64,000 nucleotides of DNA from assembly GCA_020912385.1 (NCBI GenBank), contig CP087215.1, positions 248,001 to 312,000 on the forward strand, written 5' to 3'. Positions 32,429-42,493 of the stretch are shown here, piece by piece (positions within the stretch are counted from its first letter, which is position 1; every line of letters starts with the position of its first letter). Below the pieces are notes generated by a model. That model made no database searches. It was not told the DNA's origin and saw only the letters and a program-made list of their open reading frames with translations. This DNA comes from Neofusicoccum parvum. Lineage: Eukaryota; Ascomycota; Dothideomycetes; Botryosphaeriales; Botryosphaeriaceae. The position numbers and the translations under genes were made by a program.

Positions 32429-35400
32429 AGCCTCTCCGGATCCTACAGCTGAATATTTGGAAGTCACGCGAGTGCATGGAAGCCCTCATCAACGACCAAG
32501 ACACTAAAAAGCTCGATATTCTTCTCATCCAAGAACCGCCAGTGTCATTCTTCAAGTCATTTATCCAACACCGCTCCTGGCATCTTTATACCCCTACCTA
32601 CTCCGGCGAAGGAAAGAAACGCAGCGCCATCTACGTCAATAAGAGGCTTTCTACCTCAGCACAACAACAAATTCAATGCGATAGCCGTGACCTTACGGCA
32701 GTTCGAATTCAAACACCAGCAGAACAGATCCTCATCTTTTCAGTATACGTGCCACCAATAGGAGGAACCCAGCAGGCGGCAGAACAGGAGATGCAACTGG
32801 CACTTAGTACAATCCGCCAGACGATCAGAAGACAGACAAAAGACACTCCCCCTCGCCTCATCCTAGGGGGAGACTTCAATAGACAAGACCCACTCTGGGG
32901 CGGAGACAGCATCAAACCATACCTAGTGGGAACAGCCGCCTCCCTACTTTCCTTTATGGAAGAACACGAGCTCCAGAGCCACCTCCGCCGTGGAACACCT
33001 ACGTGCTACGCGAGCAACAAGACCGATAGCAAGACAACGCTGGACCTAACCCTTAGTAACATCCCCAAGCAACTTATTAAGTGCAGCCTTCTAGATGAGA
33101 ACTACGGATCAGACCACCGCGCCACCGTCTCGAAGTAGAACATGGAGGTAGAATTGATAAATGAACGGCCCCCACGGAAGCTATACGAGCAAACAGACTG
33201 GAGAAAAGCTGGTCAAGCCATCCAAGGAGCACTCGGTCCGACACTGAACGTTAATACCAAGCAACAGCTAGACGAAGCCGTTGAGCTTCTTATTAGTACC
33301 ACAGCAGCTACGACGAATAACTTAACTCCTACTGCTAAGCCCTGCTCATACTCAAAACAATGGTTCAGCCCAGATTTAAAGGAACACCAGATAAAGACCA
33401 ATAAGCATCGCCGGCTCTGGCAGACCCTTCGCGCATCTCACGGAAGAGATGACCCTGATGCGCTGGATCAATACACGAAAATGCAGAAGGCTCGGCGAGA
33501 ATGGGTTAAGGCTATTGCCCACGCTAAGAGTAGCCACTGGAGGGAATTCCTAGACCAGGCTGGCAACGGAAACTTAATTTGGAAGGCAGCCAAATACGCC
33601 AGCCCGAGTGACAACTATAGCAGCATTCCTACTCTCTTTAACGGCACTAAGGACATAACACGCAACGAAGAAAAAGCACAGCTCCTACTAGATACCTTCT
33701 TCCCAGAGCCGGTTAAGCCACAGCTTCCTACCGAAGTAGCGACAACGGTCCCACTCGGATGGTCACCAGTTACAGAGACTGAAATCTACCAAAGCCTAGC
33801 CGCTACTAAACCCAACTCAGCCCCAGGAGAAGACGGGCTACCGATGCTAGTTTGGCAGAAGCTATGGCCATACGTGGCACACTACATACACCAAATTTTC
33901 AGCGCATCTATTAACCTCAGCCACCAACCAAGAGCCTGGCGAACCGCGGTAATCGTTGTCCTCAGAAAGCCAGGCAAGCCGGACTATACAATCCCTAAAG
34001 CATATCGCCCAATCTCGCTACTAAACACGCTTGGAAAACTACTAGAAGCTGTAATCGCAAAGAGGATATCCTACTACGCTGAGAAGCACAACCTCCTCCC
34101 AGACACCCAGTTTGGAGCCAGACCTGGTAGATCTACGGAGCAAGCGCTTCTTATCTTAGTCGACGCAATCTGGAACGCCTGGAAAGAGCATAAGGTGGTC
34201 ACACTAATGGCTTTTGATCTGAAGGGCGCTTTCAACGCAGTCAACAAGAATGTTTTAGACCATGTCCTAGGAGAACGGAGAATCCCAGCCGAGATAAGAA
34301 GATGGGTCCGGAGCTTTATGGATAATAGGACTGCTTCGGTGTCTTTTGATGGCTACACCAAACCGGCCGCGACTCTAGAGCATCCAGGACTCCCGCAAGG
34401 CTCACCTCTCTCCCCTATCTTATTCGCTTTCTACAACGCCGACCTCGTAGACCAGCCAGTCGATTTCACTGGAGGAGCATCTGCCTACATCGACGACTAT
34501 TTCAGATGGAGGACAAGCCTATCGGCCCGTAAGAACCTCGCTGCACTGCAAAGAGAAGATATACCAAGGATGCAGCGATGGGCGGAGCAGACAGGGTCAT
34601 GCTTTGAGGCTGATAAAACAGAGCTCATCCACTTCACGAGAAACGCGAATCAAGCATGCCCGGCAACACTAACAATAGGCGACTACGAAGTAAAGCCTAA
34701 GAGCGAGGCAAAGCTCTTAGGAGTGATCTTTGACCAACAACTCCGGTGGAAGGCCCACGTCCAGAGAGCAGTCAAGCGAGCCACCAAGACCTGCCTAGCC
34801 ATAGGTAGGCTAAGACACCTCAGACCAAAACAAATGCGCCAACTCTACCAAGCCTGTGTGATCCCCCAGATGGACTATGCCGCGCTGGTCTGGCACTCTC
34901 CTACGAGGTGTAAATGGCAAGTAGCAGTGCTCTCAAGGATCTAAAGAATTGCAACAACCAAGGCTATTTCAGCATTCCGAACAGTAGCAACAGAAACGCT
35001 AGACTACGAGAACTTCCTCCTTCCGACACAGCTACGTCTCCAGACTAGAGCAGCAAGAGTGGTAACAAATCTTCGAACACTTCCAGCCTCACATCCGTGC
35101 AGGAAGCTAGTTAATAAGACAGCTACAACACTCAGTCCGGCAGCAAGCTCCCTGAGCCCTCTAAACGCAACCCTCAAGCAAGACTTAAATCAACCTAAGG
35201 AGGTAGAGACAATCGACACCTGCCCGCTACCACCATGGTTACCGCTCGCGCTGGAAAGTATTCAACTAGAGCCTCCCTGTACGAACGACACAGCAGCTCT
35301 CAATCAAGAGCTACAGGAGGACCCTACTACAAAAGTATTCACGGATGCGTCAAAGGTAAAGGGTCAACTAGGAGCAGCAGCAGTAATCCTCAATCAGGTC

Positions 35401-36291
35401 CAGAGAGTCCATAGGAAAACCCAGAAAGGAGTAGGCTCCAGCAGGTTTTACAGCGTCACAGCTGCAGAACTCATTGCTATTAACACCGGCATGGAACTGG
35501 CAGCCGAACAACAACTTGAGAAGAACAGCCAAGGACCGAACGCCTATATAATCTACAGTGACTCCAGAGCAGCGCTCCAAGCGTTGGCCAGCCCCTACAA
35601 GCGAAAGACAGGACAAAGCCTAATCAGGTCTATCCTAATAACAGCCCAGTCTCTAAAAGAAAGCCTTCAGATCACCTTCTCCCTCCGATGGATACCAAGC
35701 CACACCGGAATTCGAGGAAACGAAGAAGCAGACAAGCTAGCTAAAGCTGCAACCACACGCCTCAGAGAACACGACCACCAACCGCTAGCACATCTCCAAG
35801 TCCAGGCAGCTAAGGAAAGAGCACACAGACAATGGGCAGCACAGTGGGAGAACTCAGAGAAAGGCCAGCACCTCCGCAATATCGACACAGCACAGCCAGG
35901 ACCACACGTCCGTCACCTATATGACAAGCTCCCACGGAACCAAGCCGGCCTTCTTGCCCAACTACGCACCGGCCACTGCTGGCTCAACCAACACCGTATG
36001 CGGATGGGCCGGATAGACAACGATAAGTGCGAATGTGGAGAAGCCGAATCAGTCTCTCATGTCCTACTCGAATGCCCGTTGTTACAACAAGGCCGACAAA
36101 AGATGTACGAAGACAGTGGACTTGAGAAGAACAGCTTGTCAGCCTTGCTGGGTGGGAAACCTCCAAACAAGACTGATCCCAGACAAGGAAAAGAAAAGAA
36201 GTGGAAGATATCTGGTAAACAGCTACAGGCCGTGCTAAGCTTTGCAAAAGAAACAAACCGGTTCATAAATAGAGACGAAGTCACGGAGTAG
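32422..36291 (+). pseudogene. LINE ORF2: endonuclease, reverse transcriptase, RNase H, with two stops
   Basis: One 1,290-codon frame interrupted by TAG at 33136-33138 and TAA at 34942-34944; both fit CAG-to-TAG and CAA-to-TAA changes. Domains in order: AP-like endonuclease (ILQLNIWKSRE, ILLIQEPP, GGDFNRQDPLWGG, and SDH near its end); reverse transcriptase (YRPISLLNTLGKLLE, AFDLKGAFNAV, GLPQGSPLSP, and the catalytic block AYIDDY); RNase H (VFTDASKVKGQLGAA, ELIAINTGMELA, IIYSDSRAALQAL and IPSHTGIRGNEEADKLA). A Cys/His end CECGEAESVSHVLLECP follows. All catalytic motifs remain, so decay is recent and limited to the stops. Confidence 0.92.
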
Positions 36292-36465
36292 AGAACTCCC
36301 TACAAACAATCCCTTCTACCTACTATCCGCCCTCCCTATTCATCCTTCTACCCTCCCAATTTGTCACACACCAATGTACCACTAGAGAAACACTTTGAAT
36401 AGTCTGTAGCCTGCATATCGCTTAGGGCGACGGGTCAGGGTAAATGAATTCAACTCAACTCAAAC

Positions 36466-36479
36466 TCAACTTGGTTATT
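36466..36479. repeat. 3' target-site duplication of the LINE
   Basis: TCAACTTGGTTATT, identical to 30788-30801. Host sequence resumes after it. Confidence 0.88.
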
Positions 36480-37074
36480 TATCATTACTCAAAAGAGCAT
36501 TGCAAAATCTTCTCAGGCACGGCCTCGATCCTAAGAGTGTGCTTCGATGAAGATCAGATGCCAGTCGACGATAGAAGCTTCCGATGTTCGTCCGTGGAAG
36601 ACAATGGCGGGGGCACGGGACAGAAAGCTCTCGGCCGAGAAAGGGTGATAAGTGGCCAGTCAGGTTGCTGGTTATCATGATCCCAGCGTTATTAATTGGA
36701 AGCTGATTGGAGTAGACGCATGTTGGGGACTGGGGGTCTAAGCTGTTTCGCGATTCAGCTGCGTGAATACAGCCGAGGTCTTTGCGGTGGTTGTTCCAAT
36801 GATTCATCTTCCCCATTTCTCTAGTGGCGTAACATCTGCAGTCGGTATCCTCCTCGCTGTGCAGAGCAGCCGCGCTAACAGGGGCGAGACCGGTGCAAAC
36901 GCCATGAGAGTCGAAAACGATGGATCCTAGCGAATCACCAGAACGCCCACATTTCGGCGACTGCGGTGGACGAAGGCCATTAAATAAATGAAATTGTATT
37001 CATTCATCAAATCTAAATCTCTGATCTCCTGTACAGCGCCTTGTGGCCGCCCCATGCCGTTCTTCCCATAAACT
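36480..37074. other. Intergenic region after the LINE
   Basis: Before the insertion this joined directly to the 3' side of the FAD-linked oxidase gene. No gene was recognised. Confidence 0.5.
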
Positions 37075-38112
37075 CTAAGCATCACCGGCATCCCACCATT
37101 CCTGCCCGACAGCATCAAGAGATCCGGCCAGCTCAGAGAGCGGACGCCTCTTGAAGAAGTCCCTCACCTTCTCAGGCTTAATATCGGGATACCTCTCGTA
37201 ATCGAACTTCTTCTCAAGATTTACGACACCCTTGGAAATCAAGTACGTCCCCGTTCTATCCCCTTACTATTAGCTTGGTCAAGACGTCCAGACGGGGCAT
37301 GCTAAACTTACAGGATAAAGTCCTGCTCGCCTCCTTCATTGGCTTTCGTGTATAGATCCTCAAGAGAGCCGATTCTCTCGACGGCAGGCTCTACGCCGTA
37401 AACAGACTTGAACTCGGCGATGACCTCAAGCGACGACTTTCTGTCGCCGAGAACTGCCTGAAGTCAGCAACGTAGCTTTCATCACGGTTGATTCAAACGC
37501 ACATCTAAGAAAACCAACAGCCTCGGTGTCAAGCGCGATGGCCGCCACATACTCCGCAGTCGTGGCATAGGTGGTCAGCTCGAAAGTCTCGTTGCCGGTG
37601 CCGTAGTAGCGGAACTTCTTCTCCTTGCCGTCCCAAAAGAAGAACAGGTTGCTGAAGAACGTTTCCACGAACATGCCGATGAGGACGTGAACGGCCTTGA
37701 TCTTCTTCGTCTTGAGATAGTCGTGCACGCGGATGATAGGATCCTTCTTTATGTACTGTCCTGGCTGGAGCTTGGCGTACTCGAGGGTATAATCGCTGGC
37801 GATGTAGCGGTCGACGCCCTGCTCCTCGCAAATGTCGATCAGGAGCTTCTGCGCATCGACCATCACGTCGTTGTCCGCGAGGTAGCAGCAAGCCACCACG
37901 TCGCAGCCTTTGGCGAACTCTCGAAGCGCAGCGACATCGTCAACCTGGCCTTGGATCAGGGTGAAGCGAGGATCATTCAACAGACGCGGAGGAACACGGT
38001 CGGGGCTGCGGCAGTAGCCCCGGATATTGACGTTGGGGCGTTGGAGGATGTACTTGGCAACGAGTAGGGCGACCTTCCCGGTGATACCTGCGATGCCGAC
38101 CGTGAAAACCAT
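37075..38112 (-). CDS. Second NmrA-like / isoflavone-reductase-type protein
   Basis: Predicted 310-residue NAD(P)-binding protein. Exons are 38112-37503, 37453-37312 and 37255-37075; introns of 49 and 56 bp have GTGCGT and GTAAGT donors. The N terminus FTVGIAGITGKVALLVAKYIL is a Rossmann nucleotide-binding loop (GITGKVA in place of GGTGxxG). VDRYIASDYTLEY, GMFVETFF and FRYYGTGNETFELTTY mark the NmrA/PCBER core; FLGDRKSSLEVI near the C terminus supports the splice choice. The family includes reductases of phenolic compounds and redox-sensing regulators without activity. It is only distantly similar to the first NmrA-like gene. It lies in the same orientation as the alpha/beta hydrolase gene upstream. 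Confidence 0.86.
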
Positions 38113-38826
38113 TTTAAAGAATTCTTAGAAAAAGTTGTGTTGATTGAATGATTCTCTGAGACGTTGATTGTTTATTGGTAGCAATAGATCAAAGGATGTA
38201 GAGTGAAATATAGTGTAGATACAAGCCAGTGAGTATAGAAAGTTTGAACGAAGGTCCGTAATTCGTCCGTCCGTAACGTAAGCTTCCACCGTAGTTTCTA
38301 AGCATGGAAAACCCCGAGCACACCTCTCGTCCGACACATAAGCAAGAGCTTTGACCGACACAAACAACCTTTTTCACTTTCTCGAATCAAATGTATCTCC
38401 AACGATCATGAGGTCGTTGCGCTGCCATCAGAGTGCCTTCAAGCAGCCCGGTTCGGCTACTTCGCTATCCGGCTTGGGAGACTGCCCAGAGAATCCCATA
38501 ATCGGGGCTTGGGCCCATTTTAGGCCATCCGCTAGAGGGCGAAAGCCAGGTAACGCCCTGTATGTACCGCGCCTGCTCGGCTATCTCTTCCGCCCCTTCT
38601 AGTTCGCGCGAGAGCTACTCTGTTGGCTCTAAGAATCAACGGAGCACCATAGATGTGACTACTAGGTACGTGATAGCATTTAGTGAAAAATTATTTATAA
38701 TGTAGATATTGCTCTAGAATTATTGAAACGTAATAAGCTTTTCACATATCCAGAGCTCCCAAGAAAAATTGTTTTCCCCCTATGTATGTGACGGAGGCAA
38801 ATAACCCGCTGAATAGCCTTGAAGGA
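38113..38826. other. Intergenic region
   Basis: Upstream region of the second NmrA-like gene, 5' of it and 3' of the hydrolase gene. Nothing recognised. Confidence 0.5.
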
Positions 38827-39843
38827 TCAAAGGTTCGCGGTGAAGAACTGGACAAGCCTCGTGGTGCTCTGGTTGGTGTGGTCGTAAAGATCGATGTGAG
38901 TCAATCCCGGAACAATGTAAAGCTCCTTGGGCTCCTCCGCCTGCTCGATTGCACGCTCACTGAAGTACAGCGTGTCCGCATCGCTACCCGCAATCATGAG
39001 CAGAGGGCGAGGCGAGATAAGCTGCATCCACTGGAAGGAACGATAGGTCGCGATTTCGTCGAGACTGCGCCAGAGATGCCAGTTGGGCGCCGTCGGCCAG
39101 TGGCCGCGCGGTGTCTGGTAGTAATCATAGCTTTCCTGGTAGAACACTGGCAAATCAGGCGTGACGTCGGCTTCTGTCAGGGGGAAAATGCGGGTGAGGT
39201 TTGGCGGTGCGCCATGGGCCTCATGGTCGCGCTGTCGTCCGGCTTCCAGAAGCAGCTCGTTGAGATTGGGGAGCATCGGTCCGTCGTAGCTTTCGAAGCC
39301 CTCCGAGTACAGCGTGCCAAGGTCGATGCCGCTGACTGTCGCAATAGCTTTCATGCGCTTGTCCGTTTGGGCAGCAAAGGGGACGTAGCCGCCGGAGGCG
39401 CAGACTCCAAGCACACCAATGCGTTCAGGATCGACAAGATCTTCCAATGTGGACAGGTACGTGACCGCGTTCCGGACATCATTGGCGCGTTGATACGGGT
39501 CTTCGAGGTAGCGTGGCAAGCCGCCACTCTCGCCCTGATAAGCCGCATCGAAGGCAAGAGTGACAATTCCACTCCGCTCGGCAATCTCTCGCGCGTACTG
39601 CCCCGAGGTTTGCTCCTTAACGCCACCGTGTGGGTGTCCAACAACAATCGCCGGGCGTGGCTGAGACGTGTTGTAAATCGAAACATTTGCGGGGGGGACG
39701 TAGAGGTGAGCTGCCAAAGAGATACCGTCGCTGTCAAAATGAACCCATTCTGGCTGCAACCAACCCTTGGTTAAACCGTTGGCGACACTGGAAAGGGCAA
39801 GCAAACATCCGAGGAGGATAGCCTTGTATGCCAGATGCATCAT
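38827..39843 (-). CDS. Secreted-type alpha/beta hydrolase (dienelactone-hydrolase / polyketide-transferase like)
   Basis: Single-exon gene for a 338-residue protein starting MMHLAYK at ATG 39843. Residues 1-22 form a signal peptide or anchor. The fold is shown by VVGHPHGG (oxyanion region), AFDAAYQGESGG, the nucleophile elbow VLGVCASGGY, and IAGSDADTLYFSE plus GLTHIDLYD near the end. The elbow places Cys148 where most hydrolases have Ser; Asp288 and His316 would complete a Cys-Asp-His triad like that of dienelactone hydrolase and of fungal polyketide transferases such as those in fumagillin-type pathways. Possible roles are ester or thioester cleavage or acyl transfer. Neighbouring reductase and oxidase genes make a biosynthetic role plausible, but no synthase is seen. 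Confidence 0.85.
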   Translation of the reverse strand: MMHLAYKAILLGCLLALSSVANGLTKGWLQPEWVHFDSDGISLAAHLYVPPANVSIYNTSQPRPAIVVGHPHGGVKEQTSGQYAREIAERSGIVTLAFDAAYQGESGGLPRYLEDPYQRANDVRNAVTYLSTLEDLVDPERIGVLGVCASGGYVPFAAQTDKRMKAIATVSGIDLGTLYSEGFESYDGPMLPNLNELLLEAGRQRDHEAHGAPPNLTRIFPLTEADVTPDLPVFYQESYDYYQTPRGHWPTAPNWHLWRSLDEIATYRSFQWMQLISPRPLLMIAGSDADTLYFSERAIEQAEEPKELYIVPGLTHIDLYDHTNQSTTRLVQFFTANL

Positions 39844-42493
39844 CTTTGAAACGAAATGTTTTGTGAAGTACAGGACATGCAGGAAAGACAGTGTTGATGT
39901 GGACGCTGTAAATCGAGCGCTCCCTGCTATTTATCACTTTTCCTCTGCGACGACTCTAGAGTTGTCACGCTGATAAGACGGACTCTCCCCTTGCGTTGAG
40001 ACGAACCATTATGCCCATTTTTTCCTGTTTGTTTAACATGATGGTGCGTCATGCATGCAATCCTATAACAAGAGTTAATTGCCACAACATCTGAGTGACT
40101 TGCCGGATCTACTCATCCGATCCACATGAGCCAGCATCTCAAAGTACCGAAATTTACCCTCGGCCGATGAACATGATTGGTGGATACCTCCAATATTAAG
40201 CACCTCGTCAATCCACACACCAGTCCCCAACCAGGATGCCTGGTAGATGCAGGGGCCTGAGGCAATCAGGGGCAAGCAGTAGCACCTGCCAATCAGCTGG
40301 CTTTCTTCCCAGGTACTCTGGCAGCGAATTCAACCGCCGAATTGTAGTCTGCAGGGTGTGCCAGAACGCAATTTGGCCAAGACTGGATAGAATGCACTTC
40401 AAGATAACCATCACCGGACAATTCGGAGGTAAGCGGAAGTAATCGGCCATAAGATAATGATACGACCAGTGGAGCCTATGATGCCAAGCACGCGCTGGGC
40501 ATTCCGACGCGCTTACCGCAATGGTGGGAAACCCAAAAAAGTAAATGGGTAAAGACACGCGGCGGTAGTGGCGCAGTTCACTGTTGTTTGGCATTGCTCG
40601 CTGACGTCACTTACAATCATTTTCATTTACTGTCGGGCACTCAGGCATCAGGTTAATATGACTTCAGCACCGTCGGGAGCTCGTGGATTCATCATGCGTA
40701 TAGTGTAGGCCTTCATCAGTACACCATAGCACATTCTACCATCGTATCATTCAGCCTTCGCGCTCGACAAGGTGATGCAGCTGCTGGCGCTGTCGTAGTC
40801 GTGTTCGCACTCGCAATGGTTGCCCTGCTACGTCGCCATCGTCTTCGGCATGCAGCACCACATTTCGAAGCCGCCGGAGCCGGTGAGCAGAATGCTGAAG
40901 TAACGGGAGTTGGTACCGTAGTCGTTACCCTAGCGCCAGAGCCTGTACAGCTCCAGCGCACCAGCATCGACCAGCTCAAGCGGAATGCTCTCGTCGACAG
41001 CCAACTTCACCCAGGTGTTCAGGTAGGGCAGATGGAGTTGGTGGACGTGGTCGGCCGCAGCGCTGCAATACTGATAGCCAGTTGAAGCGATCGCCACGAC
41101 CTGCCAATTCGGTACCAACCTCTGATTTCTGCCGAAGTGGGAGTCGGTTGACTGGCGGAGGGTTCCGCTGTTTGCTCAAAAGGTCCTGTCTCCTGCATGA
41201 TCGTCGATAAGATCAGGCAAATCTTTCCAGCCTTTTGTCCATGTTGTCCATACGTGCACATGCACGTCACACGATATATGGAATGCTCACCGCTTTGCTG
41301 CGTAGGGGAGCCAGATCAACATAACGGTTGAGCAGCAGCCGCAGCGCGTCGTCTACCCACTGATCACCGACTGAGAGTTGGTTGTGAGGTGCTTTGTGGT
41401 TGTGCACCACGTCGTCCTATAGACCGCCATCTTGCGGACTGAGCCAGACAGTGCTATAGCCAAGGCCAGGAAAGCGCCGGAGGAGAGGTGTGGGAGTGTG
41501 TGAGTGCATTGTGGGCTGATGGCTGTGCCGTGATGACCATATGCGTAGCAGCAGAGCTTGTCGTGGAACTTCTACCGTTCCGAGAATCAGTGCATGCGTC
41601 CTACTCGAAGGGGAGGTGGTGTGCGTCCTCTTCTTTCTATTCCTCTAGCGTGGCGTGTCCGTAGGAATACAACCACACAATGCCGTCGTTTGCTGCGGTC
41701 CGCTATTTAATCCCCCTCCTATACTACAATCGTAGATATTATGCACCTAAATGGTTCGGCGAGTTGAGCGGCTTCAGAGGTTAAAATTATATTTGCACAG
41801 AGAAGTTTCCTTATAATCTGATTCAAGGGGAATTTTCAGGGAATTTCCGTGGCCAGTGAAGTGTTCTTGTGCCGGTCATCTATCTTGCTCGCCCAGACTT
41901 CCATTGTCAACCTTCTTCACTCATCAACTTTCATCGTAGACTGCTGCACAGCTCTGTATCATCTTTTAGCGCACCCCGCGGTCTGCCTGGCTTCATTCAG
42001 TTCTTGCATCACTGCCGCCATCCAACTGAAACACCATGCCCGCCCGTTGTGAGGGCCTCCCACGGGGCCTTCAAGTTCGGCTTGGGTATTTTGAACACTC
42101 GGCGTCAGTATCCAGCACTGCGACTGAAGATTACCTCACCCAGTACTTCATCTCAAACAAAAGTTTCAGAAAGAGTCGGTGCAGCTCAATGCCCATCCGA
42201 GCTTGCGGAGTGCGTTGTTTGTAAGTGCTCACTGCGCCATCCGGTGGCCTAGAAAGCCGAAGATTCCCGAACGATTACGCTGTGTCTAGCAAGATCATGC
42301 ATCAGCGACATCAAAGAAATAAATGTGAATACAATGATAAAAGAATATTTAGAAATTAAATGAGGAGAGAGTGTACCAATATGCAACGAAATTCCGTATT
42401 TGCATGACCATCCAGTCGTTGGAAGAAACCGTTCCTCCACATGGTCAAAATGGTGTAGTAGCTTTTGAATGTAGTATACTCAAGGCAGTTCTC
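39844..42493. other. Gene-poor region
   Basis: About 2.6 kb. Apart from a possible decayed gene on the minus strand (40747-41160), only short overlapping frames are present. No repeats or RNA genes were recognised. Confidence 0.45.
40747..41160 (-). pseudogene. Possible decayed small cysteine-containing protein gene
   Basis: One minus-strand frame reads QRLVPNWQVVAIASTGYQYC, LHLPYLNTWVKLAVDES and ALELYRLW, then TAG (40932-40930), then GNDYGTNSRYFSILLTGSGG and FEMWCCMPKTMAT, a second TAG (40830-40828), then GNHCECEHDYD, ending at TGA 40749-40747. Protein-like composition continues across both stops, each of which is one C-to-T change from CAG. The upstream exon and any signal peptide could not be placed. 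No family was recognised. Confidence 0.3.

Larger units (their letters stand above)
30802..36465 (+). mobile_element. Full-length Tad1-like non-LTR retrotransposon (LINE)
   Basis: A 5,664-bp LINE bounded by 14-bp direct repeats. It has a 226-bp 5' leader, ORF1 with zinc knuckles, ORF2 with AP-type endonuclease, reverse transcriptase and RNase H, and a 174-bp 3' tail. The tail ends in a short CAACT-type repeat (about 36451-36465) rather than poly(A), and it shows microhomology to the target. Presence of RNase H and a Cys-rich end of ORF2 fit the Tad1/I-related group found in ascomycetes. Intact ends and target duplication suggest a recent insertion, but two in-frame stops in ORF2 make this copy non-autonomous. 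Confidence 0.93.
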
